A stretch of DNA of 25,510 nucleotides from an uncultured Coleofasciculus sp. (GTDB lineage: Bacteria; Cyanobacteriota; Cyanobacteriia; Cyanobacteriales; Coleofasciculaceae): contig CADCTM010000763.1 in NCBI GenBank assembly GCA_902805485.1, positions 1-25,510 on the forward strand, written 5' to 3'. The notes under the pieces were generated by a model, which made no database searches, had not been told where the DNA came from, and worked only from the letters and a program-made list of their open reading frames with translations. Position numbers and translations under genes: made by a program. Positions 15,353 to 23,377 of this stretch are shown piece after piece. Each line of letters begins with the position of its first letter. Position 1 is the first letter of the stretch.

Positions 15353-16383
15353 CGCTTCACCTTCCATCGAGCAAGGTAGATGAAAAATGGGGTACCCAAT
15401 AGAGCCGTCATGACTCCAACCGGGAGTTCCTGGGGCTTAATCAGTAAACGAGCAGCTATATCGGCAACGAGTAGTAAAATTGCCCCAAAAACAGCAGAAT
15501 ATGGCAAAATCCAGCGATAATCAAACCCCACGAAAAAACGAACGATGTGGGGAACCACTAGACCAATAAACCCAATGGGACCGGCGACTGCGACAGCACT
15601 GCCTGCAAGTAGAACGACACTAATAGCGGCAGTAACTTTTACCCAGGCGGTTCGTTGACCCAAGCCACGGGCAACATCCTCACCTAAAGATAAAGTTGTG
15701 ATGGGTTTACCGATGACGAAGGCAACAACTAGTCCGATCGCCATGTAAGGCAGTACTTGCAAGAACAAAGCCAAATCGCTTCCTGCTACTGAACCAGCCA
15801 GCCAAAACCGGATTTCATCAAGTGTTTTTTGACTAAGGATGAGGATGCCAGTGGTGATTGACGAGAGGAAAGCGGTTAAAGCAGCACCCGCGATCGTAAT
15901 GTTGAGCGGGGTCAATCCTCCACGACCCAAAGAGCCAAGTAAATAGACGATTACGGCGGCAACACCTGCCCCCAAAAAAGCAGACCAAGCATAGACAATC
16001 GGGGAGGACGTGCCGAAGATAAAACTAGTCATTACAACCGCCATCACTGCACCGGCATTAATTCCCAGAATTCCAGGGTCAGCTAAGGGGTTACGAGTCA
16101 ATCCCTGCATGAGTGTACCTGCTACTGCGATCGCGGCACCGACGAACATGGCAATGAGCGATCGCGGTAACCTCACAGTACGAATAATCAGGTGGTCGGT
16201 AGAACCATCAAACGCGATTAACGCCGCAGAAATCTTGCTCAGGGGGATATCTGCTGCACCGTAAGTTAGGCTTGCCACTAGGCTCATGAGCAGAACGAAC
16301 AGGCTGCCTAACAAACCTGAAATCAGTAAGATATGCGATCGCTTCCTCGATATTCGATTTGTCGTAGCGGCTTCAATGACCAA
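15349..16383 (-). CDS. fecC: Iron-siderophore ABC transporter permease (FecC/FepD type)
   Basis: A 344-residue FecCD-family permease with multiple hydrophobic helices. It carries the hallmark QGLTRNPLADPGILGINAGA and the coupling segment GPIGFIGLVVPHIVRFFVG. The start is a TTG at 16383: an in-frame TGA lies only 15-18 bases upstream, GAGGAAAGAAG is well placed as ribosome site, and no ATG occurs near the N-terminus. It heads the three-gene import operon fecC-fecD-fecE, each junction overlapping by four bases. No gene for the periplasmic siderophore-binding protein precedes it; the next gene upstream is the MORN-repeat protein, 53 bases away and on the same strand, so the two may be co-transcribed. 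Confidence 0.93.
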   Translation of the reverse strand: MVIEAATTNRISRKRSHILLISGLLGSLFVLLMSLVASLTYGAADIPLSKISAALIAFDGSTDHLIIRTVRLPRSLIAMFVGAAIAVAGTLMQGLTRNPLADPGILGINAGAVMAVVMTSFIFGTSSPIVYAWSAFLGAGVAAVIVYLLGSLGRGGLTPLNITIAGAALTAFLSSITTGILILSQKTLDEIRFWLAGSVAGSDLALFLQVLPYMAIGLVVAFVIGKPITTLSLGEDVARGLGQRTAWVKVTAAISVVLLAGSAVAVAGPIGFIGLVVPHIVRFFVGFDYRWILPYSAVFGAILLLVADIAARLLIKPQELPVGVMTALLGTPFFIYLARWKVKR

Positions 16384-16436
16384 TCGCTTCTTTCCTCAAT
16401 CCAGTATTTATACAGGTTGAAGGGTAACAAGGGAAA

Positions 16437-17495
16437 CTAATTTTGGAGTTTGCCATCTTTCCAAGTTCCTTCCACACGGGTTCCGTCTGCGAATATATAA
16501 GCCCCTTTCTCCTTTTCACCATTGCGGAATTCTCCATCAAAGCTGTCTCCACTGGCATATTTGCAGGCACCTTTACCATTTAACTGACCTGCATTGAACT
16601 GTCCCTCACAGCGATCGCCATTGGCAAAGGTGTAGACTCCGGTATCGCTAAACTGACCTTCAGCGAACTGACCTTCATAACGGTTACCGTTGGCAAAGAT
16701 GTAAACTCCAGTGCCACTGAATTTGCCATCACTGAACGCCCCTTTGTAACTGCCCCCATCCGCGAAGGTATAGGTTCCTTGACCGCTGGGTTTGCCGTTC
16801 TTAAGCTCCCCTTCGTAGCGATTCTTATTAGCGTATTCTCGAACTCCCTTGCCATCAAACTGACCGTTGTTAAACGTTCCTTGGTAGCGACCCCCCTCGG
16901 CAAATGTATAGACCCCTTGACCGTTAGGCTGACCGTTCTTGAGTTCCCCTTCATAACGGTTCTTGTTAGCGTATTCGCAGACTCCTTTGCCGTTGAGCTG
17001 ACCATCAGTGATGTCTCCAGAACATTTATCGCCTTTAGCATAGGTAAACGTTCCTTTGCCGATGGGATTGCCATCGCTAAACTGTCCCTCGTAGCGCCCC
17101 CCATCGGCTCGAATGTAGAATCCCATGCCGTTAGGTTGACCGTCCTTGAATTCTCCTTCGTAGCGATCGCCATCTGGATATGCCCGAACTCCTTTACCAT
17201 TGGGCTTATCCTCGCTGAACTCTCCTTCGTAGCGACCTGATTTGGCAAAGGTATATACGCCTTGACCTTGCTTTTTGCCGTTGACGAAATTTCCTTCGTA
17301 GCGATCGCCATTAGCGTATTGGCAGACGAATTTACCGTTCAGGCTGCCGTTGCTGATTTCCCCCTCGCAACGACCCCCATCGGGTAACGTAACGACACCT
17401 GCTACGGCTTCTTGGGGATTGTTGAGCGAGCTAGCAATATTGAAGCTCGCAGCCATTAAAAGCGTTATTCCGAATCGCCCGATTGTACGAAGCAT
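16437..17495 (-). CDS. Secreted MORN-repeat protein
   Basis: A 352-residue protein with a signal peptide (residues 1-33, cleavage near AVAG) followed almost wholly by MORN repeats. There are about 13 full units of 23 residues with the pattern G-x-RYEG-x-F-x-(N/D)G-x-x-x-G-x-GVYTFA(N/D) and a partial last unit GTRVEGTWKDGKLQ. Two-residue deviations (KNRYEGEL, GDRCEGQF) recur and look like internal duplications. MORN strings form elongated beta-hairpin rods; in bacteria they are mostly of unknown role. It lies between tonB and the fecCDE-like genes on the same strand, with 86 and 53 bases of spacing. That suggests co-expression, but I know of no required MORN component in siderophore uptake. 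Long open frames in other phases here are repeat-driven shadows. Confidence 0.85.
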   Translation of the reverse strand: MLRTIGRFGITLLMAASFNIASSLNNPQEAVAGVVTLPDGGRCEGEISNGSLNGKFVCQYANGDRYEGNFVNGKKQGQGVYTFAKSGRYEGEFSEDKPNGKGVRAYPDGDRYEGEFKDGQPNGMGFYIRADGGRYEGQFSDGNPIGKGTFTYAKGDKCSGDITDGQLNGKGVCEYANKNRYEGELKNGQPNGQGVYTFAEGGRYQGTFNNGQFDGKGVREYANKNRYEGELKNGKPSGQGTYTFADGGSYKGAFSDGKFSGTGVYIFANGNRYEGQFAEGQFSDTGVYTFANGDRCEGQFNAGQLNGKGACKYASGDSFDGEFRNGEKEKGAYIFADGTRVEGTWKDGKLQN

Positions 17496-17581
17496 AAGCT
17501 AAAAAACCTCTTTACTCCTTTTTGATGGGGTTGACTTTGGCTGATTGTTCTCGTGACCTTTTCACCTGTTGTGGATTTGGT

Positions 17582-19219
17582 TTACGGCACGGGTGGGGTC
17601 AGTGGTAAGTTTTCCTGCTGTTGTTGGCGATCGCGTTCTTGCTGTTCTCGTTCTTGTTGTTGTTGGCGATCGCGTTCTTGCTGCTCCCGTTCTTGTTGTT
17701 GTTGGCGATCGCGTTCTTGTTGTTGTTGGCGATCGCGTTCTTGTTGTTCTTGCTGTCCCTGACGTTCCCGTTCCTTTTGTCCCTGCTGTTCGCGCTCTAG
17801 CTGCGCTTGGCGTTCCCGTTGTTGACGTTCGCCTTCTAACTGTGCCTGACGTTCGCGTTCTAACTTGGCTTGACGTTCCCTTTCATTCTGTGCTTGAAGC
17901 TCACGCGCTTGGCGATTGAAATCAGAATTTTTGATTGTAAAGTTAATCGCTACATTGACGGCAAAACGGCTTCCGCCTCCTGGTACCCTAAACTTCATCT
18001 TCCTTGCGGCTTCGAGCGCTTCTTGATTAAGTTTGCCACTGCCGCCGCCGCCTTTGATTTGTGTATCAACCACATCTCCGTCGCTATCCAATACCACTTG
18101 GACAACAGCGCGACCTTCCTCACCGTTAAGTACAGATGGATAGGCAGGATTGCACCCACCAATGCAAGCTACTCCAGCCGCTCCAGCACGAGTTCCAGTA
18201 CCGCCTGGGACACCACCTGGGACGCCACCTGGGACACCGCCTGGGACACCGCCTGGGACACCGCCTGGAACACCACCCGGAACACCGTTGCTCGCTCCTG
18301 AGCGCGGGGGTGCTAAACGATTAGCTGCCACTGCTCCTGGTGATATGGAGCTAACATCTGAGTCACCACCACCTGGTGAGGTAGCTTGAGAGGAACCTCC
18401 ACCACTCAAACTTTCTCTGAATTGCTGGGAGCTGGGGGAGGAACCTAGAAGTGGCGGGGAACTACCCCCTCCGCCTGGTCTTAGGGGCGCTGATTGATTG
18501 GGTGCTACTGAACCAGGTGATGTAGGGTTGGTATCCGAAGGTTCATCACTGGGTGAGGTAGCTGGTTGGGAATTAGTTACTCCACTCAAACCATCTCTAA
18601 GTTTGCTTGCGCCTGAGTCAACTGGCAGGGGCTGGGAACGGATATCTGGTTTTGGAGGTGTCGAGCGGTTGGTTGCGACCGAGGAAGGGGGTGAAATGGG
18701 GGCGGGTTCAGGAAGAGATGGAACAACGGGCTGGGGTTCTGTATTTGGTTGGATCGGCGCTGCGGGGACTACGGGTGCAGGCTGTGCCACTGACATTGGC
18801 GGTGCTACGGGCGCCGGGGGAGGGGGTGCTGCGGGCGCCGGGGGCGCAGGCTGAGTTACCTGTCTTTGGAGTACTGCTGGTACTACTGGTTGCGGTATAG
18901 GTAACTGGGGAATCTCAGTTTTAATCGGTTGCTGTAGAGTTGGGGGTTCAACTGCTTTTGGCTTTGGTGGGGGTTCAACTGCCTTTGGCGCAAGCGTTGG
19001 AGTATCTGCTAATGGTTTTTCGTCAATGTCTGGGTTCTCGACAATAGTTACTTCAATTGGGTCGTCGGCAAATTCTGGCTGTTTAGCCAATAGCTGACCT
19101 ATGCCGAAAGCAGCGACTACGTGAAATACGGCTGAACCGGCGAGGCTATAGACGAGAAAATTTTTGAGAGCCTGTTGTTCTCTCTCACGTTGCTCAATGC
19201 AGAAGTTTGAAATGCTCAT
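17582..19219 (-). CDS. tonB: TonB energy-transducing protein with unusual charged C-terminal tail
   Basis: An inner-membrane anchor (about 21-44) contains the S29-x-x-x-H33 motif used by TonB to couple to ExbB/ExbD. A long Pro/Ala/Ser-rich periplasmic spacer follows (50-345), including seven GVPG units. Residues 347-430 form the TonB C-terminal domain, beginning CIGGCNPAYPSVLNGEEGRA, with VVQVVLDSDGDVVDTQI and LNQEALEAARKMKFRVP. In most TonB proteins this domain ends the chain. Here about 105 more residues (433-538) follow, almost entirely Q, E, R and D in repeats such as ERDRQQQQ, probably a long coiled coil or single helix. The protein would transmit proton-motive force from ExbBD to the TonB-dependent receptor encoded just upstream. 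The start ATG 19219 follows GAAAGAGTAGAGGGG. The tail's function is unknown. Confidence 0.9.
   Translation of the reverse strand: MSISNFCIEQREREQQALKNFLVYSLAGSAVFHVVAAFGIGQLLAKQPEFADDPIEVTIVENPDIDEKPLADTPTLAPKAVEPPPKPKAVEPPTLQQPIKTEIPQLPIPQPVVPAVLQRQVTQPAPPAPAAPPPPAPVAPPMSVAQPAPVVPAAPIQPNTEPQPVVPSLPEPAPISPPSSVATNRSTPPKPDIRSQPLPVDSGASKLRDGLSGVTNSQPATSPSDEPSDTNPTSPGSVAPNQSAPLRPGGGGSSPPLLGSSPSSQQFRESLSGGGSSQATSPGGGDSDVSSISPGAVAANRLAPPRSGASNGVPGGVPGGVPGGVPGGVPGGVPGGVPGGTGTRAGAAGVACIGGCNPAYPSVLNGEEGRAVVQVVLDSDGDVVDTQIKGGGGSGKLNQEALEAARKMKFRVPGGGSRFAVNVAINFTIKNSDFNRQARELQAQNERERQAKLERERQAQLEGERQQRERQAQLEREQQGQKERERQGQQEQQERDRQQQQERDRQQQQEREQQERDRQQQQEREQQERDRQQQQENLPLTPPVP
17627..17736. repeat. Four HIP1 octamers locked into the tonB tail repeat
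   Basis: GCGATCGC occurs at 17627, 17666, 17705 and 17729, spaced 39, 39 and 24 bases. The 39-base period equals the 13-residue ERDRQQQQEREQQ repeat of the TonB tail. Each octamer encodes the RDR step, so HIP1 abundance and protein repeat are coupled. Confidence 0.85.
18200..18283. repeat. Seven-copy 12-bp tandem repeat encoding (VPGG)7 in tonB
   Basis: On the minus strand the unit is GTNCC(A/C/T)GGNGGN with third-base differences, so the copies are older than a fresh slippage expansion. It encodes an elastin-like flexible linker just before the TonB C-terminal domain. It has no spacers and is not a CRISPR array. Confidence 0.85.
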
Positions 19220-19561
19220 CCCCTCTACTCTTTCCCTGCTTACTAGAACGCATACTGTCTGAACCGTTCAACATTATTGCATATAAGTTGCATTAAGAGT
19301 TAAACGATAAAATGACTAAGATGCCCTTGTCAAGAAAAAAATGAAGCGATCGCACAGCTAGTGTTCAGCAATAACTCAACAACCACATATGTTTCACTCT
19401 TTTACCCCTTGACAAAATCATCCCAATCCCCTAGAGCTTGTTGATAATTATTGGGTTAAGCAATTGGACTTAATTGCAACTCTATGCTAAGAGCGGAAGA
19501 TGAATAGAGGTTTACAACCTCACAAAACCTTTAGCGACTATCACCCATTACCCATTCCCTC
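19220..19561. other. Intergenic region between the TonB-dependent receptor and tonB
   Basis: This 342-base stretch has no convincing gene. It should contain the tonB promoter and the 3' end of the receptor transcript. An AT-rich stretch at 19271-19300 (ATTATTGCATATAAGTTGCA) with TGCA at both ends is a plausible iron-responsive operator or -10 region, but it does not match a Fur box well enough to call. One HIP1 site lies near 19346. Confidence 0.4.
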
Positions 19562-21673
19562 TCAAAAACTGCTCTGTAAACCGATGCGGAATGTCAAACC
19601 CGGCTGATAAATGCGATTGGCTTTTTCGTAAGTCACATCTGCCAAATTTTCTAAATAGACAACTAACCCTATATTCTTCGTGACAGGAATACGGGCACTC
19701 AAATCTAGATTCACCCAGGACGGAATAAAATCTGTAGTAGTCTCATCGGGTCGGTTAAAAAAGGCTCTACGGGCACCACTGTTGTAACTCGCCAAAAAAT
19801 TTAGCTGCCATCCAGCCGATGCATAACCGATGCCGAATTGTGCGACAGAGTAAGGAATCATTGCTAACTGTAAGCCCTTCTCAGAGCCAGTTTCAATTTT
19901 CGCATCCGTATACGTGTAGTTGAGAAAGGTGGAAAACTCCGAAGTCATTTGCCAGCGAAGTGCTGCCTCAAATCCTTTCGTATTAACCAGACCAATGTTT
20001 GCCCATCGACCGGCTTGGATGGCAATGCGGTCATTTAATCGGCTACCAAAGTAAGTAAACTGTCCTGTCAAACTGGGAGATAATGCCACATCGATTCCAG
20101 TTGTCCAAGAAGAGCCAGTTTCAGACTGTAAGTCAGGGTTGGGCAACCAATTATGAACCGTGTCATAAACATACAATTGGTCTAAACCCGGGTTGCGTTG
20201 CACTGAAGCCCAACTTCCACGCATGGCTACAGATGGGGTAACTGCCCATCGCGTTCCCACACTAGGATTTAAATAACTACCAAACTCACTATTAAAGTTC
20301 TGTCTCAGTCCCACATCCATCTGAAATGAATCGGTACTCAATGTTTCACCCTTTAACATTTGATTTTGTAAATCAACTCCCCAAGTTAGCTTGTAGTTAG
20401 GGGTGATTTGCCACTGATGTTCGACTCTCCCGGTAATCGATTGTGAATCCAGCGTCCCTGTACGGTAATAAATGTTTTGAGTTGGGCCATAGGTGTTGAA
20501 GTAATCTTGGTTGTACGCGAGTGTCGTTCTGAGGACAGAATCATCACCGCCACCCAGCAAGGTTTTCCAAGATAGACCTACGTTAACTCCATCGTGGTCT
20601 AATCGGTCTGTTTGTAAGGGGAAACCGAAATAAAGTAAACCCCGACGACTGGTAATTTTGTAAGCATCCAAACTAACAGTATTTCTGGGATTCAAATCGA
20701 GAGAGAGACTCCCAGAGTAATTGCTCACAGCCGTGTCTGCGTTAAACAAGCGCCCTTCTGAATCACGATTAGCGGCACCCTCTGGGACACGATAACGGTT
20801 ATCTGCTTGGTTTTGCTCGTAGCCGAAGTTGAACCTTAACGAACCCGTGGAACCGCCATAACTAGCCCGATAATTCAACTGTTCGTAAGAGCCATATTGC
20901 ACTCCAAGATTGAGTCGGGGAACCTCTTGACCTTGTTTTGTAGTAATATTGACCACTCCCCCAAAAGCTTCCGAACCATACAGAGTGGAACTCGTACCAC
21001 TGGATAATTCCACCTGTTCAATTGCCCCAACTGGGAGGCTATTAAGATCAGTCGCACCATGATAAATGTTGATATTAGTGCCGATAGGTCTGCCATTGAT
21101 TAAGAAAACCGATTGATTGATAGAAGCTCCTCGGTAGTAAGTTCCTGTATGAATATCGGCTCCAAAACCCGCATCATTAATGGCAAATCCGGGTAAACCC
21201 CTCAATACTTCTGCTGCACTATCAGCGCCTTGCTTTTGGATTTCTTGTTCAGTGATGGTGTACTCTGGAGCAGACGTTTGCGGGATAATATCTTGCTCTC
21301 CCGTGATAACAATCTCAATTTCTTCTTCCACCTCGGAAGCATCGGGTGCAGTTTCGTTAATGGGGGAATTTAGCTGAGCGTCTTCAGTGGTTTGGATGAG
21401 ACTGGGTTTAGATTGGGTGGGCTGTTGAACGAGCAATTTAGCACTGGTGTGGAGACGCTCGAAGTCGCTGAGTCGAGGGATGTCTAAGTTGGGCGCTTCT
21501 GAGGGTAAAGCTTTGGTAGTGGACTTGAACACAGACGGCTCAGGCTGAGCGTTGGCACTTGTATCTGTCTGGATGATATCGGTAGTTGTCAGGGAATTTG
21601 TCTGCGCCCTAGCGATTGGCTCAATACCCAAGCTGAGTAGGATAACGCTAGGCAGAAGAAGATGCAATTTCAT
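19562..21673 (-). CDS. TonB-dependent outer-membrane siderophore receptor
   Basis: A 703-residue protein of the usual receptor size. It has a signal peptide (1-23, ending ARAQ), a cyanobacterial-type extension including DIPRLSDFERLHTSAKLLVQ (64-83), and a TonB box around EIVITGEQ (120-127). The plug domain (about 135-245) includes EVLRGLPGFAINDAG, LINGRPIG and ELSSGTSSTLYGSEAFGGVV. A 22-strand barrel runs to the C-terminal aromatic Phe (GLTFRIGLQSSF), as required for outer-membrane insertion. The AMIN domain common in cyanobacterial schizokinen-type receptors is not recognisable. The plug most resembles the BtuB/CirA/FepA group, so a catecholate, B12-like or other ligand cannot be excluded. 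The fec-like importer and the exporter/thioesterase nearby favour a siderophore. It is transcribed divergently from exbB across a 457-base region. Confidence 0.93.
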   Translation of the reverse strand: MKLHLLLPSVILLSLGIEPIARAQTNSLTTTDIIQTDTSANAQPEPSVFKSTTKALPSEAPNLDIPRLSDFERLHTSAKLLVQQPTQSKPSLIQTTEDAQLNSPINETAPDASEVEEEIEIVITGEQDIIPQTSAPEYTITEQEIQKQGADSAAEVLRGLPGFAINDAGFGADIHTGTYYRGASINQSVFLINGRPIGTNINIYHGATDLNSLPVGAIEQVELSSGTSSTLYGSEAFGGVVNITTKQGQEVPRLNLGVQYGSYEQLNYRASYGGSTGSLRFNFGYEQNQADNRYRVPEGAANRDSEGRLFNADTAVSNYSGSLSLDLNPRNTVSLDAYKITSRRGLLYFGFPLQTDRLDHDGVNVGLSWKTLLGGGDDSVLRTTLAYNQDYFNTYGPTQNIYYRTGTLDSQSITGRVEHQWQITPNYKLTWGVDLQNQMLKGETLSTDSFQMDVGLRQNFNSEFGSYLNPSVGTRWAVTPSVAMRGSWASVQRNPGLDQLYVYDTVHNWLPNPDLQSETGSSWTTGIDVALSPSLTGQFTYFGSRLNDRIAIQAGRWANIGLVNTKGFEAALRWQMTSEFSTFLNYTYTDAKIETGSEKGLQLAMIPYSVAQFGIGYASAGWQLNFLASYNSGARRAFFNRPDETTTDFIPSWVNLDLSARIPVTKNIGLVVYLENLADVTYEKANRIYQPGLTFRIGLQSSF

Positions 21674-22130
21674 GAATTTTGACGAAAATGACTCACACCA
21701 CTGGCTCTAGCTTCTTTAGGCAAGCGCTGAAATAAATAAACTTCGCGTTGACTCCAAAAAGCTACAGGTTATTTACGCAGAAGCCCTTATCTACGTCAAA
21801 AGACATGCTGTCAAACATGAAACAAGTCGTTAATTAATATTTATTAGCAGTAGTGATGAGAAAATAGAACGATTCGTTCTCTATGTCAAGTCAAAAAAAT
21901 TGAGGCTGTCTTGGTAGTCTCTCTCACTCTAAATGAATCAGATCGTTATTTTCAGGCAGTTCTAGCCTTCGTTTTTTCTTGGAATTCCCCAACGAGGCAA
22001 CTTCTCTGGCTCAATTACTTGACAAATGATCAGTCTCAGATTTATTACTATTGAAAAGGATTGTCATCTTTGCCCGTACAATAGGCTCTTAGACTCACTG
22101 AGAGTTTTGAACCACTATTTTTGAGAGTGC
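21674..22130. promoter_or_regulatory. Divergent intergenic region between the receptor gene and exbB
   Basis: This 457-base gap separates two divergent iron-uptake transcripts, so it must hold promoters for both and is the likeliest place for Fur control. AT-rich candidates are TTAATTAATATTTATTAGCA (21832-21851) and TTGAAAAGGATTGTCATC (22051-22068), the latter loosely resembling an iron box. Neither is a confident match. No open frame of note and no RNA structure was recognised. Confidence 0.4.
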
Positions 22131-22784
22131 ATGGCAGCTATTAAATGGTTTCAGGACTGTGGAATTGTCGCTTGGCCGCTCTTGGCGTTTTCTATTATGG
22201 CGCTTGCCCTAATTGCCGAGCGGTGCGTGTTTTGGTATCAAGTCAATCGTCGGCAGCGCCGGGTTGTCCGAGAAGTACTTAAGACTTACCCTTACGATCC
22301 AAACGCGGCTCTCAATGGACTCAAAAGGAATGCCGATTTGCCCATTGCCCGGATTTTTCTGGAAGCTTTGGAGCTACAGCGCCCTAGTCCAGAGAAATTT
22401 CGCCTCGCTATGGACAGCGCCATACAAGCGGAAATACCGATACTTAAGCGATTTAACACAATTTTTGACACGATTATCTCTATTTCCCCCCTCCTGGGGC
22501 TGTTAGGAACCGTTTTGGGTTTGATTACCGCTTTTGGCTCACTGTCCCTTGGTGATGTGGGTGGAACTAAGGCGGTAGGCGTTACGGCAGGTATTAGTGA
22601 AGCGCTGGTTTCGACAGCTACAGGCTTAGTCGTTGCGCTCTTTACATTGTTGTTTTCCAATAGCTTTCGTGGGTTGTATCTGCGAGAGATTGCCCGAGTT
22701 CAAGAGTATGGAGGGCAGTTAGAACTGCTGTATATCGAGCAACACGAACAAGGAGAGGTGCCTTATGCCGCGACTCATCGATGA
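22131..22784 (+). CDS. exbB: ExbB proton-channel subunit (MotA/TolQ/ExbB family)
   Basis: This 217-residue protein has the ExbB layout: TM1 at 11-30 (GIVAWPLLAFSIMALALIAE), a long cytoplasmic loop, TM2 at 115-137 containing SPLLGLLGTVLGLITAF, and TM3 at 158-178 (ALVSTATGLVVALFTLLF). The conserved GLLGTV and the ALVSTATGL segment, with its channel-lining Thr, are in place. With ExbD it forms the inner-membrane proton channel that energises TonB. The start is the ATG at 22131 after a modest GAGAG; exbD overlaps its end by 20 bases. Genes of this family also serve Tol or gliding systems, but the divergent receptor and tonB support iron uptake. Confidence 0.93.
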   Translation: MAAIKWFQDCGIVAWPLLAFSIMALALIAERCVFWYQVNRRQRRVVREVLKTYPYDPNAALNGLKRNADLPIARIFLEALELQRPSPEKFRLAMDSAIQAEIPILKRFNTIFDTIISISPLLGLLGTVLGLITAFGSLSLGDVGGTKAVGVTAGISEALVSTATGLVVALFTLLFSNSFRGLYLREIARVQEYGGQLELLYIEQHEQGEVPYAATHR

Positions 22785-23166
22785 ACCTGACATTCCTCCC
22801 CAGATCAACATCGTGCCGATGATCGATGTGATCTTTGCAATCCTGACTTTTTTCATCGTTGCGTCGATATCTTTGACTCGTTCGGAAGGGCTACCCGTAA
22901 ATTTACCGAGCGCATCAACCGCAAAAAGCCAACCCAGTACGAAAATTACTGTGTCGATTAAACCAGATGGCGAGATTGCACTTAACCGTAAGCCAATTAA
23001 GTTGGAGGCTCTGGAAGAAGCGGTACGCTCTTTAGTGAAGCCGAACTCCGAACCCCTAGTGATCGTGAATGCTGATAAAAAAGTCGATCACGGTCAGGTA
23101 GTTAGTGTGATGGATCGCTTGCGTCAGGTCAAAGGAGCAAAATTGGCGATCGCAACCCAAAAATAG
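22765..23166 (+). CDS. exbD: ExbD proton-channel subunit (ExbD/TolR family)
   Basis: 133 residues: a short cytoplasmic N-terminus, one membrane helix (residues 16-36) with the essential proton-carrying Asp at D21 (NIVPMIDVIFAILTFFIVAS), and a periplasmic TolR/ExbD domain (TKITVSIKPDGEIALNRKPI; later VVSVMDRLRQVKGAKLAIAT). ATG 22765 is preceded by AGGAGAGG and lies inside the exbB 3' end, typical translational coupling. It works with ExbB and TonB. The transcript converges with the thioesterase gene, with a hairpin between them. Confidence 0.93.
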   Translation: MPRLIDEPDIPPQINIVPMIDVIFAILTFFIVASISLTRSEGLPVNLPSASTAKSQPSTKITVSIKPDGEIALNRKPIKLEALEEAVRSLVKPNSEPLVIVNADKKVDHGQVVSVMDRLRQVKGAKLAIATQK

Positions 23167-23312
23167 TACGAGCGATCAGCTCTCTTCTGGTGTCGTTGAT
23201 GGAGCGTGTCGAAGAGAAGGCAATCACTCTTGTCCTAAAATCTATATATCTACGTGTGTTTTAGTGGCAAACTTCAGTACATAATATTTCGGTTCTCAGG
23301 TCGTAGACCAGG

Positions 23313-23341
23313 GGTAGGGGCTTTGGTATCTTGCCCCTACC
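23313..23341. terminator. Hairpin between convergent exbD and thioesterase genes
   Basis: GGTAGGGGC (23313-23321) and GCCCCTACC (23333-23341) form a perfect 9-bp stem with an 11-base loop, lying between two converging genes. It lacks a strong T-run. Similar GGTAGGGG hairpins recur between cyanobacterial genes, so it may be both a repeat element and a bidirectional terminator. Confidence 0.55.
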
Positions 23342-23377
23342 GATGCTCGATCTATATTGCACTCAATTGATAAACTG

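Noticed and set aside
16580..17311. Open frame of 243 codons on the minus strand, and a 153-codon plus-strand frame over the same DNA
   Set aside because: Both are alternative phases of the MORN-repeat gene; the 69-base repeat keeps stops out of these phases. No ribosome site, and composition is unlike a real protein.
17553..17919. Cys/Arg/Ser-rich and Val-rich plus-strand frames
   Set aside because: They are antisense readings of the repetitive Q/E/R-rich tonB tail.
18136..18389. Plus-strand frames with repeated PGTP or GHHLGR units, and the tandem array itself as a possible CRISPR
   Set aside because: They are antisense of the (VPGG)7 repeat. The unit is 12 bp with no spacers, so it is not CRISPR.
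21832..21851. Fur box call
   Set aside because: The stretch is AT-rich, but I could not match a 19-bp iron-box pattern well enough to annotate it as a defined operator.
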